Positions 8,255-16,840 of a stretch of 64,000 nt of DNA are shown here, piece by piece. The DNA is from Thermobifida halotolerans. Lineage in GTDB: Bacteria > Actinomycetota > Actinomycetes > Streptosporangiales > Streptosporangiaceae. Each line of letters begins with the position of its first letter. Within the stretch, counting starts at the first letter, position 1. A model generated the notes under the pieces. It was not told the origin of the DNA, searched no databases, and saw only the letters and a program-made list of their open reading frames with translations. The position numbers were made by a program, and so were the translations under genes. The stretch covers positions 5,022,001 to 5,086,000 of the forward strand of contig NZ_CP063196.1 in NCBI RefSeq assembly GCF_003574835.2, written 5' to 3'.

Positions 8255-9880
8255 TCAGTTCTGTTCTTCGATGCCTCCGGCGAGGAGGGGTTCCATGAGC
8301 AGGGTGGGGTGGTCGCGTTGGATGACCTTGAGGCGCCACTTGTTGTGGACCAGGACCAGCAGCGCGTTGTCGGAGCGGCGGGTCAGGACCTCCGCGCCCG
8401 ACAGGCCGTGCAGGACGGGGGCGGAGTCGGGGTCGGTGCGTCGGGCCACGCCGTAGTCCAGGTGCGCCAGTTCCACCGGGGCGCGGAACTCGTGTTCCAT
8501 GCGGTGGCGTACCACGTCGAACTGCAGTGGGCCGACCGCGGCCAGTACCGGGGCCTGTTCGCCGCGCACGTCGGAGACCAGCACCTGGACCACGCCTTCG
8601 GAGTCGAGTTGGGCGATGCCGCGGCGGAACTGCTTGTAGCGGCCCGAGTCCAGGGCGCGGGCCACCGCGAAGTGCTCGGGCGCGAAGCTGGGAATGGGGG
8701 GAAACTCCACCTTCGGCCCGTCGTAGAGGGTGTCGCCCACCCGCAGGGCTTGGGCGTTGACCAGCGCGATCACGTCTCCGGGATAGGCGGTGTCCACCGT
8801 GTGGCGCTCGCTGCCGAACACCGCCTGGGTGTACTTGGTGGCGAACGGGCGGCCCGTGGCGGCGTGGGTGAGGACCATGCCCCGGTCGAAGCGGCCGGAG
8901 CAGACGCGTACGAACGCCATCCGGTCGCGGTGCTGCTTGTCCATGTTGGCCTGCATCTTGAACACGAATCCGGCGAACGGCGCCTCCACCGGGCGGGGCG
9001 CGCCGGTGGTGTCGGTGCGCGCCGAGGGCGCGGGGGCCAGGTCGATGAGGGTGCGCAGCAGGTGGGACACCCCGAAGTTGGGCAGGGCGGCGCCGAACAG
9101 CACGGGCGAGGACCTGCCCGCCAGGAACGACGCCTCGTCGAAGTCGGCGCCGATCTCGTCCAGCAGGTCGAGTTCCTCGGTGGCCTGGTGCCAGGCGGGG
9201 CCTTCCAGTTCGGCGGCCGCGGCGTGGTCGAGGGTCTGCTCCAGGGCGCGGGTGGCGCCGCCGGGGGTGCGGTGCAGTCGGGTGTAGGTGTTGTCGCGGG
9301 TGCGGTCGATCAGGCCGCGGAAGTCTCCGGCGATGCCCACCGGCCAGTTCAGGGGGGTGGGGCGCAGTCCGATGCGCTGCTCGATCTCGTCGAGCAGTTC
9401 CAGGGGTTCGCGGCCGGGCCGGTCCCATTTGTTGACGAACGTGATGACCGGGATGTTGCGGTTGCGGGCCACGTCGAACAGTTTCAGGGTCTGGGGTTCC
9501 AGGCCCTTGGCCGAGTCCAGCAGCATCACCGCGCAGTCCACCGCGGCCAGTACCCGGTAGGTGTCCTCGGAGAAGTCGGCGTGGCCGGGGGTGTCCAGCA
9601 GGTTGAGTACCCGGTCGTCGTAGTCGATGCGCAGTGCGGCGGAGGTGATGGAGATGCCGCGGGCCTGTTCCATGTCCATCCAGTCCGAGGTCACGCCCCG
9701 CCGGTCGCCCTTGCCGTGCACGGCTCCGGCCGAGGTGATCGCCGCCGCGTGCAGGGCCAGGGCCTCGGTCAACGTCGACTTGCCCGCGTCCGGATGCGAG
9801 ATCACCGCGAACGTACGCCGCCGCCCCGCCTCGCCCGTGACATCGTTCCTGCTGGCCGAGGTATGCGCTGCGACAGACAC
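8255..9880 (-). CDS. prfC: Peptide chain release factor 3
   Basis: The 541-aa translational GTPase recycles class I release factors from the ribosome. The G1 motif SHPDAGKST is at residues 28-36, the switch-II DTPGH at 96-100 and NKWD at 150-153. The RF3-specific GKGDRRGVTSDWM and EQARGISITSA segments lie between G1 and G3, and the C-terminal domain has VGPLQFDVVRHRMEHEF. The length matches RF3 (about 530 residues). It is transcribed divergently from the quinone oxidoreductase gene. Confidence 0.97.
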   Translation of the reverse strand: MSVAAHTSASRNDVTGEAGRRRTFAVISHPDAGKSTLTEALALHAAAITSAGAVHGKGDRRGVTSDWMDMEQARGISITSAALRIDYDDRVLNLLDTPGHADFSEDTYRVLAAVDCAVMLLDSAKGLEPQTLKLFDVARNRNIPVITFVNKWDRPGREPLELLDEIEQRIGLRPTPLNWPVGIAGDFRGLIDRTRDNTYTRLHRTPGGATRALEQTLDHAAAAELEGPAWHQATEELDLLDEIGADFDEASFLAGRSSPVLFGAALPNFGVSHLLRTLIDLAPAPSARTDTTGAPRPVEAPFAGFVFKMQANMDKQHRDRMAFVRVCSGRFDRGMVLTHAATGRPFATKYTQAVFGSERHTVDTAYPGDVIALVNAQALRVGDTLYDGPKVEFPPIPSFAPEHFAVARALDSGRYKQFRRGIAQLDSEGVVQVLVSDVRGEQAPVLAAVGPLQFDVVRHRMEHEFRAPVELAHLDYGVARRTDPDSAPVLHGLSGAEVLTRRSDNALLVLVHNKWRLKVIQRDHPTLLMEPLLAGGIEEQN

Positions 9881-9976
9881 CAGATCCTTCTCCCCGTCGG
9901 TTCCCCGAGCGAGGCTACCTCACCCGCCCTGAGCAGCACGCCTTGACGAAACAGCCCGGCAGACGGTTCACTCACA

Positions 9977-9990
9977 ACCGACTAGTCGGT
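9977..9990. promoter_or_regulatory. Perfect 14-bp palindrome, TetR-type operator
   Basis: ACCGACTAGTCGGT is a perfect palindrome 28 bases upstream of the quinone oxidoreductase GTG and 96 bases from prfC. ACCGAC/GTCGGT arms are typical of TetR-family operators. It probably controls the oxidoreductase gene. Confidence 0.6.
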
Positions 9991-10018
9991 ATCCGGGTGT
10001 GTTGGAGGCGAGTGAGCG

Positions 10019-11014
10019 GTGAGAGCGCTGCGGGTGCATGAACTGGGCGAACCCAAGGACGTGCTGCGCCTTGAGGAGGTGCCCGTCCCCGAGCCCGGCC
10101 CCGGACAGGTCGTGGTCCGGGTGCGGGCGACAGCGGTCAACTTCCCCGACGCGCTCCTGTGCCGCGGCCTCTACCAGGAGAAGCCGCCGCTGCCCTTCAG
10201 CCCCGGTGTGGAACTGTGCGGCGAGGTCGCCGCGCTGGGCGAGGGCGTCACCACGGTGGCCGAGGGCGACCGCGTGATCGGAGCCCCGGTGCTGCCCCTG
10301 GGGTCCTTCGCCGAGTACGCGCCCATGGACATCGGCCGCGTGTTCCCGGCGCCGCCCGCGCTCACCGACGAGGAGGCCGCGGCGCTGTTCATCGGCTACC
10401 AGACCGGCTGGTTCGCGCTGCACCGCAGGGCCGCGCTGCGCGAGGGCGAGACCGTCCTGGTGCACGCCGCCGCGGGCGGGGTCGGCAGCGCCGCGATCCA
10501 GTTGGCCAAGGCCGCCGGCGCGCGGGTGATCGGAGTCGTCGGCGGGCGGGCCAAGGCCGAGTACGCCCGGAGACTCGGCGCCGACATCGTCGTCGACCGG
10601 CACACCGAGGACTTCGTGACCGTGGTCAAGGAGGCCACCGACGGGCGGGGCGCCGACGTCATCTACGACCCCGTGGGCGGCGACTCCTACACCCGCTCCA
10701 CCAAGTGCGTGGCCTTCGAGGGACGCATCCTGATCATCGGCTTCGCCAGCGGCACCATTCCCACGCCCGGCCTCAACCACGCGCTGATCAAGAACTACTC
10801 GCTGCTCGGGCTGCACTGGGGCCTCTACAACAAGCGCGACCCCGCGCTGGTGGCCGAGTGCCACGAGGAACTCACCGCCCTGGCCGACCGGGGACTGATC
10901 AAGCCCGCGGTCAGCGAGACCCTCAGCCTGGAGGAGCTGCCCGACGGGGTGCAGCGCCTCGCGGACGGAAGCACCGTGGGACGCCTGGTGGCCACGCCTC
11001 TCGCGGGCCACTGA
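10019..11014 (+). CDS. Zinc-independent NADPH:quinone oxidoreductase (MDR family)
   Basis: The 331-aa protein is a medium-chain reductase of the quinone oxidoreductase branch. The GroES-like domain (residues 1-120) has SPGVELCGEV but lacks the catalytic zinc ligands of alcohol dehydrogenases. The Rossmann domain carries AAAGGVG at about 150-156, the usual NADPH-binding loop. The C-terminus (LSLEELPDGVQRLADGSTVGRLV) is standard for the family. The GTG start is preceded by GGAGG. An adjacent TetR-type palindrome suggests induction by a small molecule. The SDR gene downstream may be cotranscribed, but a strong hairpin lies between them. Confidence 0.94.
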   Translation: MRALRVHELGEPKDVLRLEEVPVPEPGPGQVVVRVRATAVNFPDALLCRGLYQEKPPLPFSPGVELCGEVAALGEGVTTVAEGDRVIGAPVLPLGSFAEYAPMDIGRVFPAPPALTDEEAAALFIGYQTGWFALHRRAALREGETVLVHAAAGGVGSAAIQLAKAAGARVIGVVGGRAKAEYARRLGADIVVDRHTEDFVTVVKEATDGRGADVIYDPVGGDSYTRSTKCVAFEGRILIIGFASGTIPTPGLNHALIKNYSLLGLHWGLYNKRDPALVAECHEELTALADRGLIKPAVSETLSLEELPDGVQRLADGSTVGRLVATPLAGH

Positions 11015-11079
11015 CCGGCAGCCGCTCCTCCCCACCCTCCCCCAACCGCGGCGGCCCGCTTCCGGCCGCCACTTCCCCA

Positions 11080-11101
11080 GCGGCCCCGGTTCCGGGGCCG
11101 C
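11080..11101 (+). terminator. Hairpin downstream of the quinone oxidoreductase gene
   Basis: A perfect 22-base inverted repeat of the form GCGGCCCCGG followed directly by its complement lies 65 bases after the stop codon. No T-run follows, so it may terminate only partly. Confidence 0.5.
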
Positions 11102-11111
11102 GAAGCACTGA

Positions 11112-11130
11112 CCTGTGGGCGGACCACAGG
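11112..11130. promoter_or_regulatory. 7-bp dyad just upstream of the SDR gene
   Basis: CCTGTGG-GCGGA-CCACAGG is a perfect 7-bp inverted repeat with a 5-base spacer that ends 21 bases before the SDR start codon. It could be an operator or a leader hairpin. Confidence 0.4.
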
Positions 11131-11151
11131 GGTCACAAGAGAGGACAACCC

Positions 11152-11940
11152 ATGGGGAGACCGTTCACCTTCCCCGATCGGACGATCGTCGTCACAGGGG
11201 GCGCGAACGGCATCGGCTACGCGCTCGCGGAACGCTTCCTCGCAGAGGGGGCGGCGCGTGTGGTGATCGCCGATCTGGACGGGGAGCGCGCCGAGGCCGC
11301 AGCGGCCGAGCTGGGCGAGCGGGCCCGGGGACACGCGCTGGACGTCACCGACGCCGAGGCCGTGGCCACCCTGATCAAGGAAGTCGAACAGGACAGCCCC
11401 ATCGACCTGTGGTGCTCCAACGCGGGCGTCGGCACCGGCGGCGGGCTCGGCACGGACGCCGAGTGGGACACCACCTGGCGGGTCCACGTCCAGGCGCACG
11501 TCCACGTCGCCCGCCTGCTGCTGCCCCGCATGATCGAGCGCGGCGGCGGCCACCTGCTCATCACCGCCTCGGCGGCCGGCCTGCTCACCAACATCGACTC
11601 GGCCCCCTACTCGGTGACCAAGCACGGCGCGGTCGCCCTCGCCGAATGGCTCGCGATCCGGCACGGGGAGGAGGGAATCGACGTCTCCTGCCTGTGCCCC
11701 CTCGGCGTCAACACCGACATGACCGCCGGAGACGGACCCGACGCCGCCACCCGCCTGGGCGGCGACTACATCGAACCCTCCGACGTGGCCGACTCCGTGG
11801 TCGAGGCGCTGACCGAGGGCCGCTTCCTCATCCTGCCGCACCCCCAGGCCGCGGTCATGGAGCAGCGCCGCGCCTCCGACCGCGACCGCTGGCTCTCGGG
11901 CATGCGCCGGGCCAGGGCCCGCCTGAAGAGTGGAAACTGA
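11152..11940 (+). CDS. Short-chain dehydrogenase/reductase
   Basis: The 262-aa protein is a classical SDR. The cofactor loop TGGANGIG is at residues 15-22, NAG at 90-92, and the catalytic Ser140, Tyr153 and Lys157 (YSVTK) are all present. An acidic VIADLDGERA follows the second strand, which favours NAD over NADP. The substrate cannot be read from sequence. The ATG at 11152 follows GAGAGGA. It lies in the same direction 137 bases after the quinone oxidoreductase. Confidence 0.94.
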   Translation: MGRPFTFPDRTIVVTGGANGIGYALAERFLAEGAARVVIADLDGERAEAAAAELGERARGHALDVTDAEAVATLIKEVEQDSPIDLWCSNAGVGTGGGLGTDAEWDTTWRVHVQAHVHVARLLLPRMIERGGGHLLITASAAGLLTNIDSAPYSVTKHGAVALAEWLAIRHGEEGIDVSCLCPLGVNTDMTAGDGPDAATRLGGDYIEPSDVADSVVEALTEGRFLILPHPQAAVMEQRRASDRDRWLSGMRRARARLKSGN

Positions 11941-12027
11941 GACCACAACCCCCGATCACGGGAGGAACCTCCACGGGGGAGGCCGCGTCGAAACCGGCAC
12001 AGACCAAGCCCCCGTGTGAGGAACCCC

Positions 12028-12507
12028 ATGAAGTTCTCCTTCCGTACCGGCACCCGCCACAGCGGCGAACACACCGGCCCCGCCGTCATGGGCGGGTTCG
12101 GTGCGGTCCTGCTCCTCCTCGGCGTGATCTTCGTGCTCATCGGCAATGCGGACTACACCGACCACACCGGCCGCGCCGAGGCGGTCGTCGTCGAACGTGA
12201 CGTCGACCACAGAAAGACGTCGACCGGGAGCAGCAGTAGCGACGTCGACGTCTACGTCAGCTATCGGACAGAGGACGGCACGCAGATCGAGCACGCGCCC
12301 CTGAGCGGGCTCAACCCGTCCGACTACGACGAGGGCGAACGGCTCCAGGTCGCCTACCACCCCGACCGGCCGGGCGCCCCCGTCACCGCGCAGAGCACCG
12401 AACCCGGCGCGTTCCTCATCTTCCGCTACCTGGGAATCGCGGCGGCGGTGGTCGGGGCCGCCCTCGCCGCGGGCGCCGGAATTCTGCTGTGGCGGCGCCG
12501 GTCCTGA
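12028..12507 (+). CDS. DUF3592-type membrane protein
   Basis: The 159-aa protein has two membrane spans, residues about 19-40 and 130-155, flanking an extracytoplasmic beta domain with YVSYRTEDGTQIEHAPL and the typical GERLQVAYHPDRP segment. This arrangement is that of DUF3592 proteins, whose role is unknown. I chose the ATG at 12028, which has GAGGA seven bases before it, over an in-frame GTG at 12016 that would add four residues. Confidence 0.85.
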   Translation: MKFSFRTGTRHSGEHTGPAVMGGFGAVLLLLGVIFVLIGNADYTDHTGRAEAVVVERDVDHRKTSTGSSSSDVDVYVSYRTEDGTQIEHAPLSGLNPSDYDEGERLQVAYHPDRPGAPVTAQSTEPGAFLIFRYLGIAAAVVGAALAAGAGILLWRRRS

Positions 12508-12547
12508 CTGGGGTGTGGGGTATTCCACCCCGGCCGTCCGGGGGGCG

Positions 12548-12624
12548 GTGGAATGCCTCGGCCTCGCCGGGAGTGGCGGCGGAACCGCATCCGCTGCGGA
12601 ATCCGACCAGCAAACCTCGATGAG
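12548..12624 (+). repeat. Intergenic repeat, copy A (inverted partner at 20245-20321)
   Basis: The 77 bases match the reverse complement of 20245-20321 at 70 positions by eye. They start GTGGAATGC, contain GAGTGGCGGCGGAACCG, and end CAAACCTCGATGAG. The middle alternates GCGGA and TCCGC, so it can fold into competing short hairpins. No gene covers either copy. It could be a MITE-like or REP-like element. Confidence 0.8.
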
Positions 12625-13064
12625 GTGAACCTTTTGGCGGGGGCGGGCGTCTCACAGGGTGTCGCCCCCGCCCATCTGCCGCGGTCACCGGATTCCTTCG
12701 TTGGTGTAACGGGTCCCAGACCGGCACGTTCGATATGTTCCTGTACCGGGGCACGACGATGGAGACCGAGGCGGCGCGCACCGGTGCGCCGCCCTCCCGT
12801 TTTCCATGCGGTGGCCCTGAACGCCTTCTCGGGTTCCGGACAGGTTTACAACAGATCGCAAAAGGCCGATTGTGGCCAGTCGTGCCGAACAGACAGGCTG
12901 CACAGCGCCGGAAAAGGTGGGATCGGTTTGTTGACAGCGTGCTCGCCCGATGGCTGCGCGCCCTTTGTCTGCGCAGTTCAACAAGGGTTTACTGGATGTT
13001 GGGAGAGAGGGGACGGTGGTCTTTCCCCGTGGCCCGCAACGGCGATCCCGACTTCTGCAAATCA

Positions 13065-13094
13065 CCGGAATCCGCAATTCCGGACAGGTATGAT
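13065..13094 (+). promoter_or_regulatory. Candidate promoter with overlapping dyad
   Basis: CCGGAAT-CCGCA-ATTCCGG, a perfect 7-bp dyad at 13065-13083, is followed six bases later by TATGAT at 13089-13094, a good -10 box. The -35 position would fall inside the dyad, as expected for a repressor-controlled promoter. The next gene starts about 220 bases downstream at 13313. Confidence 0.4.
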
Positions 13095-13312
13095 TTCAAC
13101 CGTCGGTGAGCACGTCCTCCCATCGTCCAGTGCCCCTCTCAACGAAGTGTCGACCCAGGTCGGCCATGCTCCGCCTGCCCGAGATCCGGGGAGGCGCGTG
13201 TACCGTACGCGGACAGGTTCGCAGCAGTGACGGCCACAGCGTTTCGGTCCCCCGACAGCGGTGTGTTCCCGCGCGTGCCGTTCCTGGCCGCCCGATCCGG
13301 ACCGGAGGTGTC

Positions 13313-14734
13313 ATGAGCGGCAGTGACATCCCGCGGTCCGGAGCGGAACTCGTGACCATCGTCATCGCTCCCGACGACATGAGCGCCGAGGTCCTCATCC
13401 AGGGCGGACGACAGGTGGTCCACGGCGCCGACGCCAAGGCCACCCGCCGTGCCGCGCTCGACTACGTCGCGGGATACGCCACCCACGTCGGCCGTCCCGT
13501 GCTCGTCGAGGCACGCGACGCGTTCGGTACCCACCGACTGGAGGCGCTGCCGGGCGGCGTCATCCGGGGAGTCACCGAGACCTCGCCCCCGGCCTCCGCC
13601 GGCAGGACACAGCGGTGGAAGAGGGGGCGCGGGGTGTTCGTCCTCGCCGCCGCGGTCCTGCTCGTGGTCGTCCTGGTCTCGGTCGCCGGGGTCGTCGTCT
13701 TCCGGCTCGGGGCCGACTCCCCGATGGTCGGGGGCGAGGTGGCCGAGACGGTCGAGACCGTTCCCTTCGAGGCCAGGCCCGCCCCTCCCGGGTTCTCCGC
13801 CGAGGCGGTCTGGCGGATTCCGGTCACCGACGGCACCCGCCCGGCCGTCGCCGACGACGGCACCCGGGTCGCGTTCATCGGCGCCGACGGGAAACTCGCG
13901 GTGGCCGGTCCCGAGGGCGGGCGGCTGTGGGAGGCCGAACTCCCGCTGGACCCCACCGAGATCCAGGGACCGGTGCGTTTCGTCGCGGAGAACGAGGAAC
14001 TCCGGGTGGCGGTCGCGGGACCCTCCACGCTGTGGATCTGGCCCGCCGACGGCGGCGAACCCGAGGAGTACCCGCTGCCCGGGAACGGCCTGGTCACCTT
14101 CGCCGGTACGGCCCCGCTGGTCACCACCGACGACGGGGAGGCCATGGTGCCCCGGGACGGGGAACTGGCCGAGGTCGAGGTGCCCGACGGTTCCGGAGGG
14201 ATGCTCGTCCACGAGTCCGAGGTGCTCCTGGCCGCGGCCGACGGCCCCTGGTACTGGACCGCTCCCGGAGCGGAGCCCGAGGAGGTCCCCATCGAGGAGC
14301 CGGAGGGCTCCGACGGGTTGGACCGGGTGATCACCGCCTCCGAGAGGTACGTCATCGTGCGGTGGCAGAGCGGTGCGGACGACCTGGTCGTCCTGGCCGT
14401 CCACGACTCCCGCGACGGTTCGGTCTTCGCGGCGACGGAGATCACGGCGGGAGAGCTCGCCGACGCCACCTGGATCGAAGGAGAGACGGTGGCCGCCTAC
14501 GGGCCGATCCTGGTCGACCTGGAGTCGGGGCAGACCCGGGTGCTGTCCGGGTTCGCTCCGCTCAGCGCCACCGGCGACGTGGTCTACGGGGAACTGGACG
14601 ACCGCCAGGTCGCCGTGGACGCCACGGGAGAGACCACCAACATGGAGCCGGACACCGCCCGTCCGTGGGGCCTGCTCGACGGCAACGCGGTGGTTCTGGC
14701 AGACGCCAACCTCTACGCCCTTCTACCGGGCTAA
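13313..14734 (+). CDS. Single-span membrane protein with extracytoplasmic beta-propeller-like domain
   Basis: The 473-aa protein has a cytoplasmic domain of about 105 residues (starting ELVTIVIAPDDMSAEVLIQG), one span at 107-131 after a KRGRG cluster, and about 340 extracytoplasmic residues. The outer part repeats short strands such as RVAFIGADGKLAVAGPEGG and YLPLPGNG-like turns that suggest a PQQ/WD-type beta-propeller. I see no enzyme motif. The ATG at 13313 follows GGAGGTGTC. It lies 24 bases before the LPVTG surface-protein gene and is very likely cotranscribed with it. Function unknown; similar N-domain/TM/propeller proteins occur near secretion genes in actinomycetes. Confidence 0.8.
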   Translation: MSGSDIPRSGAELVTIVIAPDDMSAEVLIQGGRQVVHGADAKATRRAALDYVAGYATHVGRPVLVEARDAFGTHRLEALPGGVIRGVTETSPPASAGRTQRWKRGRGVFVLAAAVLLVVVLVSVAGVVVFRLGADSPMVGGEVAETVETVPFEARPAPPGFSAEAVWRIPVTDGTRPAVADDGTRVAFIGADGKLAVAGPEGGRLWEAELPLDPTEIQGPVRFVAENEELRVAVAGPSTLWIWPADGGEPEEYPLPGNGLVTFAGTAPLVTTDDGEAMVPRDGELAEVEVPDGSGGMLVHESEVLLAAADGPWYWTAPGAEPEEVPIEEPEGSDGLDRVITASERYVIVRWQSGADDLVVLAVHDSRDGSVFAATEITAGELADATWIEGETVAAYGPILVDLESGQTRVLSGFAPLSATGDVVYGELDDRQVAVDATGETTNMEPDTARPWGLLDGNAVVLADANLYALLPG

Positions 14735-14758
14735 CCCCCCAAATCAGTGAGGAGACGC

Positions 14759-15466
14759 ATGTCCTACACAGCACGCGCCATCGGCGTGACGGCCGCGGGT
14801 CTGCTGGCCTTCGGCTTCACCTCGGCCCCGGCCGCGGCCGAGGAGGTGACGGCCGACCTCTCCGCGGAGGCCCTCGGGATCGAGTTCCAGGCCAGCATCG
14901 CCGCCGCCTCCAACGACGAGAACCCGGAGCCGGAGCCGAACCCCGAGCCGGAGCCCGAGCCGGAGCCGGAGCCGAACCCCGAGCCGGAGCCCGAACCGGA
15001 GCCGGAGCCCGAGCCCGAACCGAACCCCGAGCCGGAGCCGGAGCCCGAACCGGAGCCGGAGCCCGAGCCCGAACCGGAGCCGGAGCCCGAACCGGAGCCG
15101 GAGCCCGAGCCGGAGCCCGAACCGGAGCCCGAGCCCGAGCCCGAGCCCGGTGAGAACCCGGGCAACAGCCCCACCCCGGAGCCGGGAAACGGTGAAGACC
15201 CGGACGACAAGAACCCGGGCAACAGTGGCGACAACGGCGGTGGCAACAACGGGGGCGGCGACAACGGCGGCGATGACACCGACGGTGACACCGACGGCGG
15301 CAGTGGCGGCAGCGGTGACGACGACGGCGAGAACGACGAGGCCGACGAGGAGCTGCCGGTGACCGGTATCGACCTCAGCGGCTTCGTGCTGGGCGCCTCG
15401 GTCATCACCGGGATCGGCGCGATCACGGTCTTCGCGACCCGCCGCCCGGTCCAGGCGCGCAACTGA
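14759..15466 (+). CDS. LPVTG cell-wall surface protein with Pro-Glu repeat stalk
   Basis: The 235-aa precursor has a signal peptide (residues 1-27, cleavage after APAAA), a short N-domain, an extended Pro-Glu stalk (EPEP/NPEP, about residues 57-130), a Gly/Asp/Asn-rich segment, and a sorting signal with LPVTG at 199-203 followed by a hydrophobic span and [10 protein letters not shown]. It should be linked to the cell wall by a sortase, which is not in this window. The stalk is long enough to span peptidoglycan. The start at 14759 has GAGGAG before it; an upstream in-frame start four codons earlier lacks that spacing. Confidence 0.92.
   Translation: MSYTARAIGVTAAGLLAFGFTSAPAAAEEVTADLSAEALGIEFQASIAAASNDENPEPEPNPEPEPEPEPEPNPEPEPEPEPEPEPEPNPEPEPEPEPEPEPEPEPEPEPEPEPEPEPEPEPEPEPEPEPGENPGNSPTPEPGNGEDPDDKNPGNSGDNGGGNNGGGDNGGDDTDGDTDGGSGGSGDDDGENDEADEELPVTGIDLSGFVLGASVITGIGAITVFATRRPVQARN
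14927..15147 (+). repeat. Pro-Glu hexamer/12-mer repeat array in the surface-protein gene
   Basis: GAGCCG, GAGCCC and GAACCG hexamers run in tandem with occasional AACCCC (Asn-Pro) units every few repeats. It encodes (EP)n with scattered NP. Synonymous third bases vary, which shows selection for the Pro-Glu peptide rather than a single recent slippage expansion. Confidence 0.85.
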
Positions 15467-15510
15467 CCGTTGACCGCCTCCGGTCAGCGATAACCGGAAG
15501 GTGACCCGGG

Positions 15511-15551
15511 AGCCCCCGCGTGGCAGCGACCACGCGGGGGCTTCGTCTTTT
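15511..15551 (+). terminator. Strong intrinsic terminator after the LPVTG gene
   Basis: A 13-bp perfect stem (AGCCCCCGCGTGG and its complement) with a 6-base loop is followed by TCGTCTTTT. It lies 44 bases after the stop codon and probably also serves the converging XRE gene. Confidence 0.9.
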
Positions 15552-15577
15552 CCGCACCAGGCCGGCGGTGATCCCCG

Positions 15578-16081
15578 CTATCGGGGTGGGGGCCATTCGG
15601 GGTGGGTGGGGGGTGGGGGCAGTGGTGTGGCTACGGGTTTGGGGGTGTGGGTGAGGGCTTCGGTGATCGATTGGGTGGGGGCGTGGAGGACCACGGTGTG
15701 GCCGTCGGGGTTGTCGGCGATGACGGCGCGGACGGTGTAGCCGTCCAGCGGATCGGTTCTTCTCAGAGCTGGAGGTTGAGGGGCGCCGAGGCCGGTGAGG
15801 AGGGTGTGGATCCGGTCGAGGTCGCGGAGTTGGGTGCGGCCGTGTTCGATGCGCGAGACGGTGGCCTGGGTGAGTCCGGTGAGGTGGGCGAGTTGTTCCT
15901 GGGTGATGGGGGTCAGCGTGCGGGCCTGGCGGATGAGGGTGGTGGTGTCGAGGCGGGCCACGGCCCGGACCACGACCGGATGCGTCCAGAACTCGGTGGG
16001 GAAGACCGGGTGGTGCGGGTTGAGTTCGCGGGCGGTGATGGCGGCCTTGAGGGCGGCGCGGGTGATCAGCGGTGCGGGCAC
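15578..16081 (-). CDS. XRE-family helix-turn-helix regulator
   Basis: With the GTG at 16081 the product is 167 aa. An N-terminal helix (RAALKAAITAREL) precedes the FWTHPVVVRAVARLD segment, a Cro/C1-type HTH (ITQEQLAHLTGLTQATVSRIEHG, about residues 58-80) and a Pro/His-rich C-terminal tail with VRAVIADNPDGHTVVLHAP. The frame stays open to an ATG at 16336, but the extra 85 residues are low-complexity and sit in a GC-rich untranslated-looking stretch, so I prefer the shorter form. It resembles truncated versions of the large XRE-TPR regulators of actinomycetes. Target unknown. Confidence 0.7.
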   Translation of the reverse strand: MPAPLITRAALKAAITARELNPHHPVFPTEFWTHPVVVRAVARLDTTTLIRQARTLTPITQEQLAHLTGLTQATVSRIEHGRTQLRDLDRIHTLLTGLGAPQPPALRRTDPLDGYTVRAVIADNPDGHTVVLHAPTQSITEALTHTPKPVATPLPPPPTHPEWPPPR

Positions 16082-16423
16082 GGGCGGCTTTCCGAGGGTT
16101 GGTGCGGGCGGACGGTCGCGGTCGGGTGGCGGGTGGCGGGTGGCGCTTCGGCCGCGAGGCGCGGCAGCCTGCCTCCTCCCCAGGGGGTGGGGGAGGGATG
16201 GGGACGTGCCCGTGGCCGGGGGGCAGAGCCCCGAGCGCACATGGCCTTTTCCGTCCCTCCGAAACCCGGGTCCTGGGTGGGGGTTGCCGGGTCTCCCGGC
16301 CGAAGCACGTCCCGCCGGGTGATCGCAGGCCCTCACCCCCGACCGGGGGTGCGGACAACGGGTGTTGAGATCGACGCCGGGGGCCGAGGATCGCGGAGAA
16401 CCGGCCCCCGGCGTCAGGAAGCG
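16082..16423. other. GC-rich gap between the ATPase and XRE genes
   Basis: About 340 bases without a supported gene. It has runs of C on the minus strand and a small GGGG-GCAGA-GCCCC hairpin near 16217-16236. It may be the 5' leader of the XRE gene. Confidence 0.45.
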
Positions 16424-16840
16424 TCACCGGGGTTGGGGCCAGGCGAGCAGGAAGTACACGCCGTTCTCCCACGGGGAGAGGGTTCCCCACTTGGTGGCGA
16501 GCTGGTCGACGAGGAACAGGCCCCGGCCGGACTCGCAGAACGGGTGGGCGTCCACGAGGTGCGGCACCGCGTGGGGCAGCCGGACGGGCTCGGTGTGGAC
16601 CTCGCCGCGCACGCCGTGTTCGTCCACCCGTATCCACACGGTGAAGGTCTGCCCGGGGTCGCCGGAGCGGGTGTGCCGCAGGGCGTTCGTGCAGAGTTCT
16701 GAGGTGATCAGCTCGGCCCGGTCCACCACCTCGGCCGGGGCGGTGGAGTGCGGGCACAACCGGATCGCACCGGTGACGAACCGGCGGGCGGCGGCCACAC
16801 TGTGAGGCAGGCCGGGAAAGGCCGCGAAGCTCACGCTCAT
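16424..16840 (-). CDS. Anti-sigma-factor-type GHKL ATPase (RsbW-like)
   Basis: The 138-aa protein is a stand-alone HATPase_c domain. The N box is LITSELCTNALRH (Asn in the Mg-ATP site), and the G2 loop is GRGLFLVDQLATKWG. Stand-alone domains of this type in actinomycetes act as anti-sigma kinases or simply as ATP-binding partners of regulators. The ATG at 16840 overlaps the stop of the upstream gene (ATGA), so it is translationally coupled third in a three-gene unit. Confidence 0.88.
   Translation of the reverse strand: MSVSFAAFPGLPHSVAAARRFVTGAIRLCPHSTAPAEVVDRAELITSELCTNALRHTRSGDPGQTFTVWIRVDEHGVRGEVHTEPVRLPHAVPHLVDAHPFCESGRGLFLVDQLATKWGTLSPWENGVYFLLAWPQPR

Larger units (their letters stand above)
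12508..13312. other. Long intergenic region with a repeat and a candidate promoter
   Basis: These 805 bases lie between the DUF3592 gene and the beta-propeller-like membrane protein. They hold copy A of the 77-bp repeat at 12548-12624 and a dyad with a TATGAT box at 13065-13094. Base composition between about 12830 and 13100 is clearly less GC-rich than the flanks. Open frames here have poor codon structure and no ribosome sites, and I do not call a gene. Confidence 0.55.

Noticed and set aside
12735-13109. A possible 124-aa gene on the plus strand
   Set aside because: No ribosome site, atypical composition, no recognisable domain, and it overlaps the candidate promoter dyad.
15578-16336. 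The longer form of the XRE regulator starting at 16336
   Set aside because: The additional 85 residues are Pro/Gly/Arg low complexity and match the composition of an untranslated gap. The GTG at 16081 fits the domain better.
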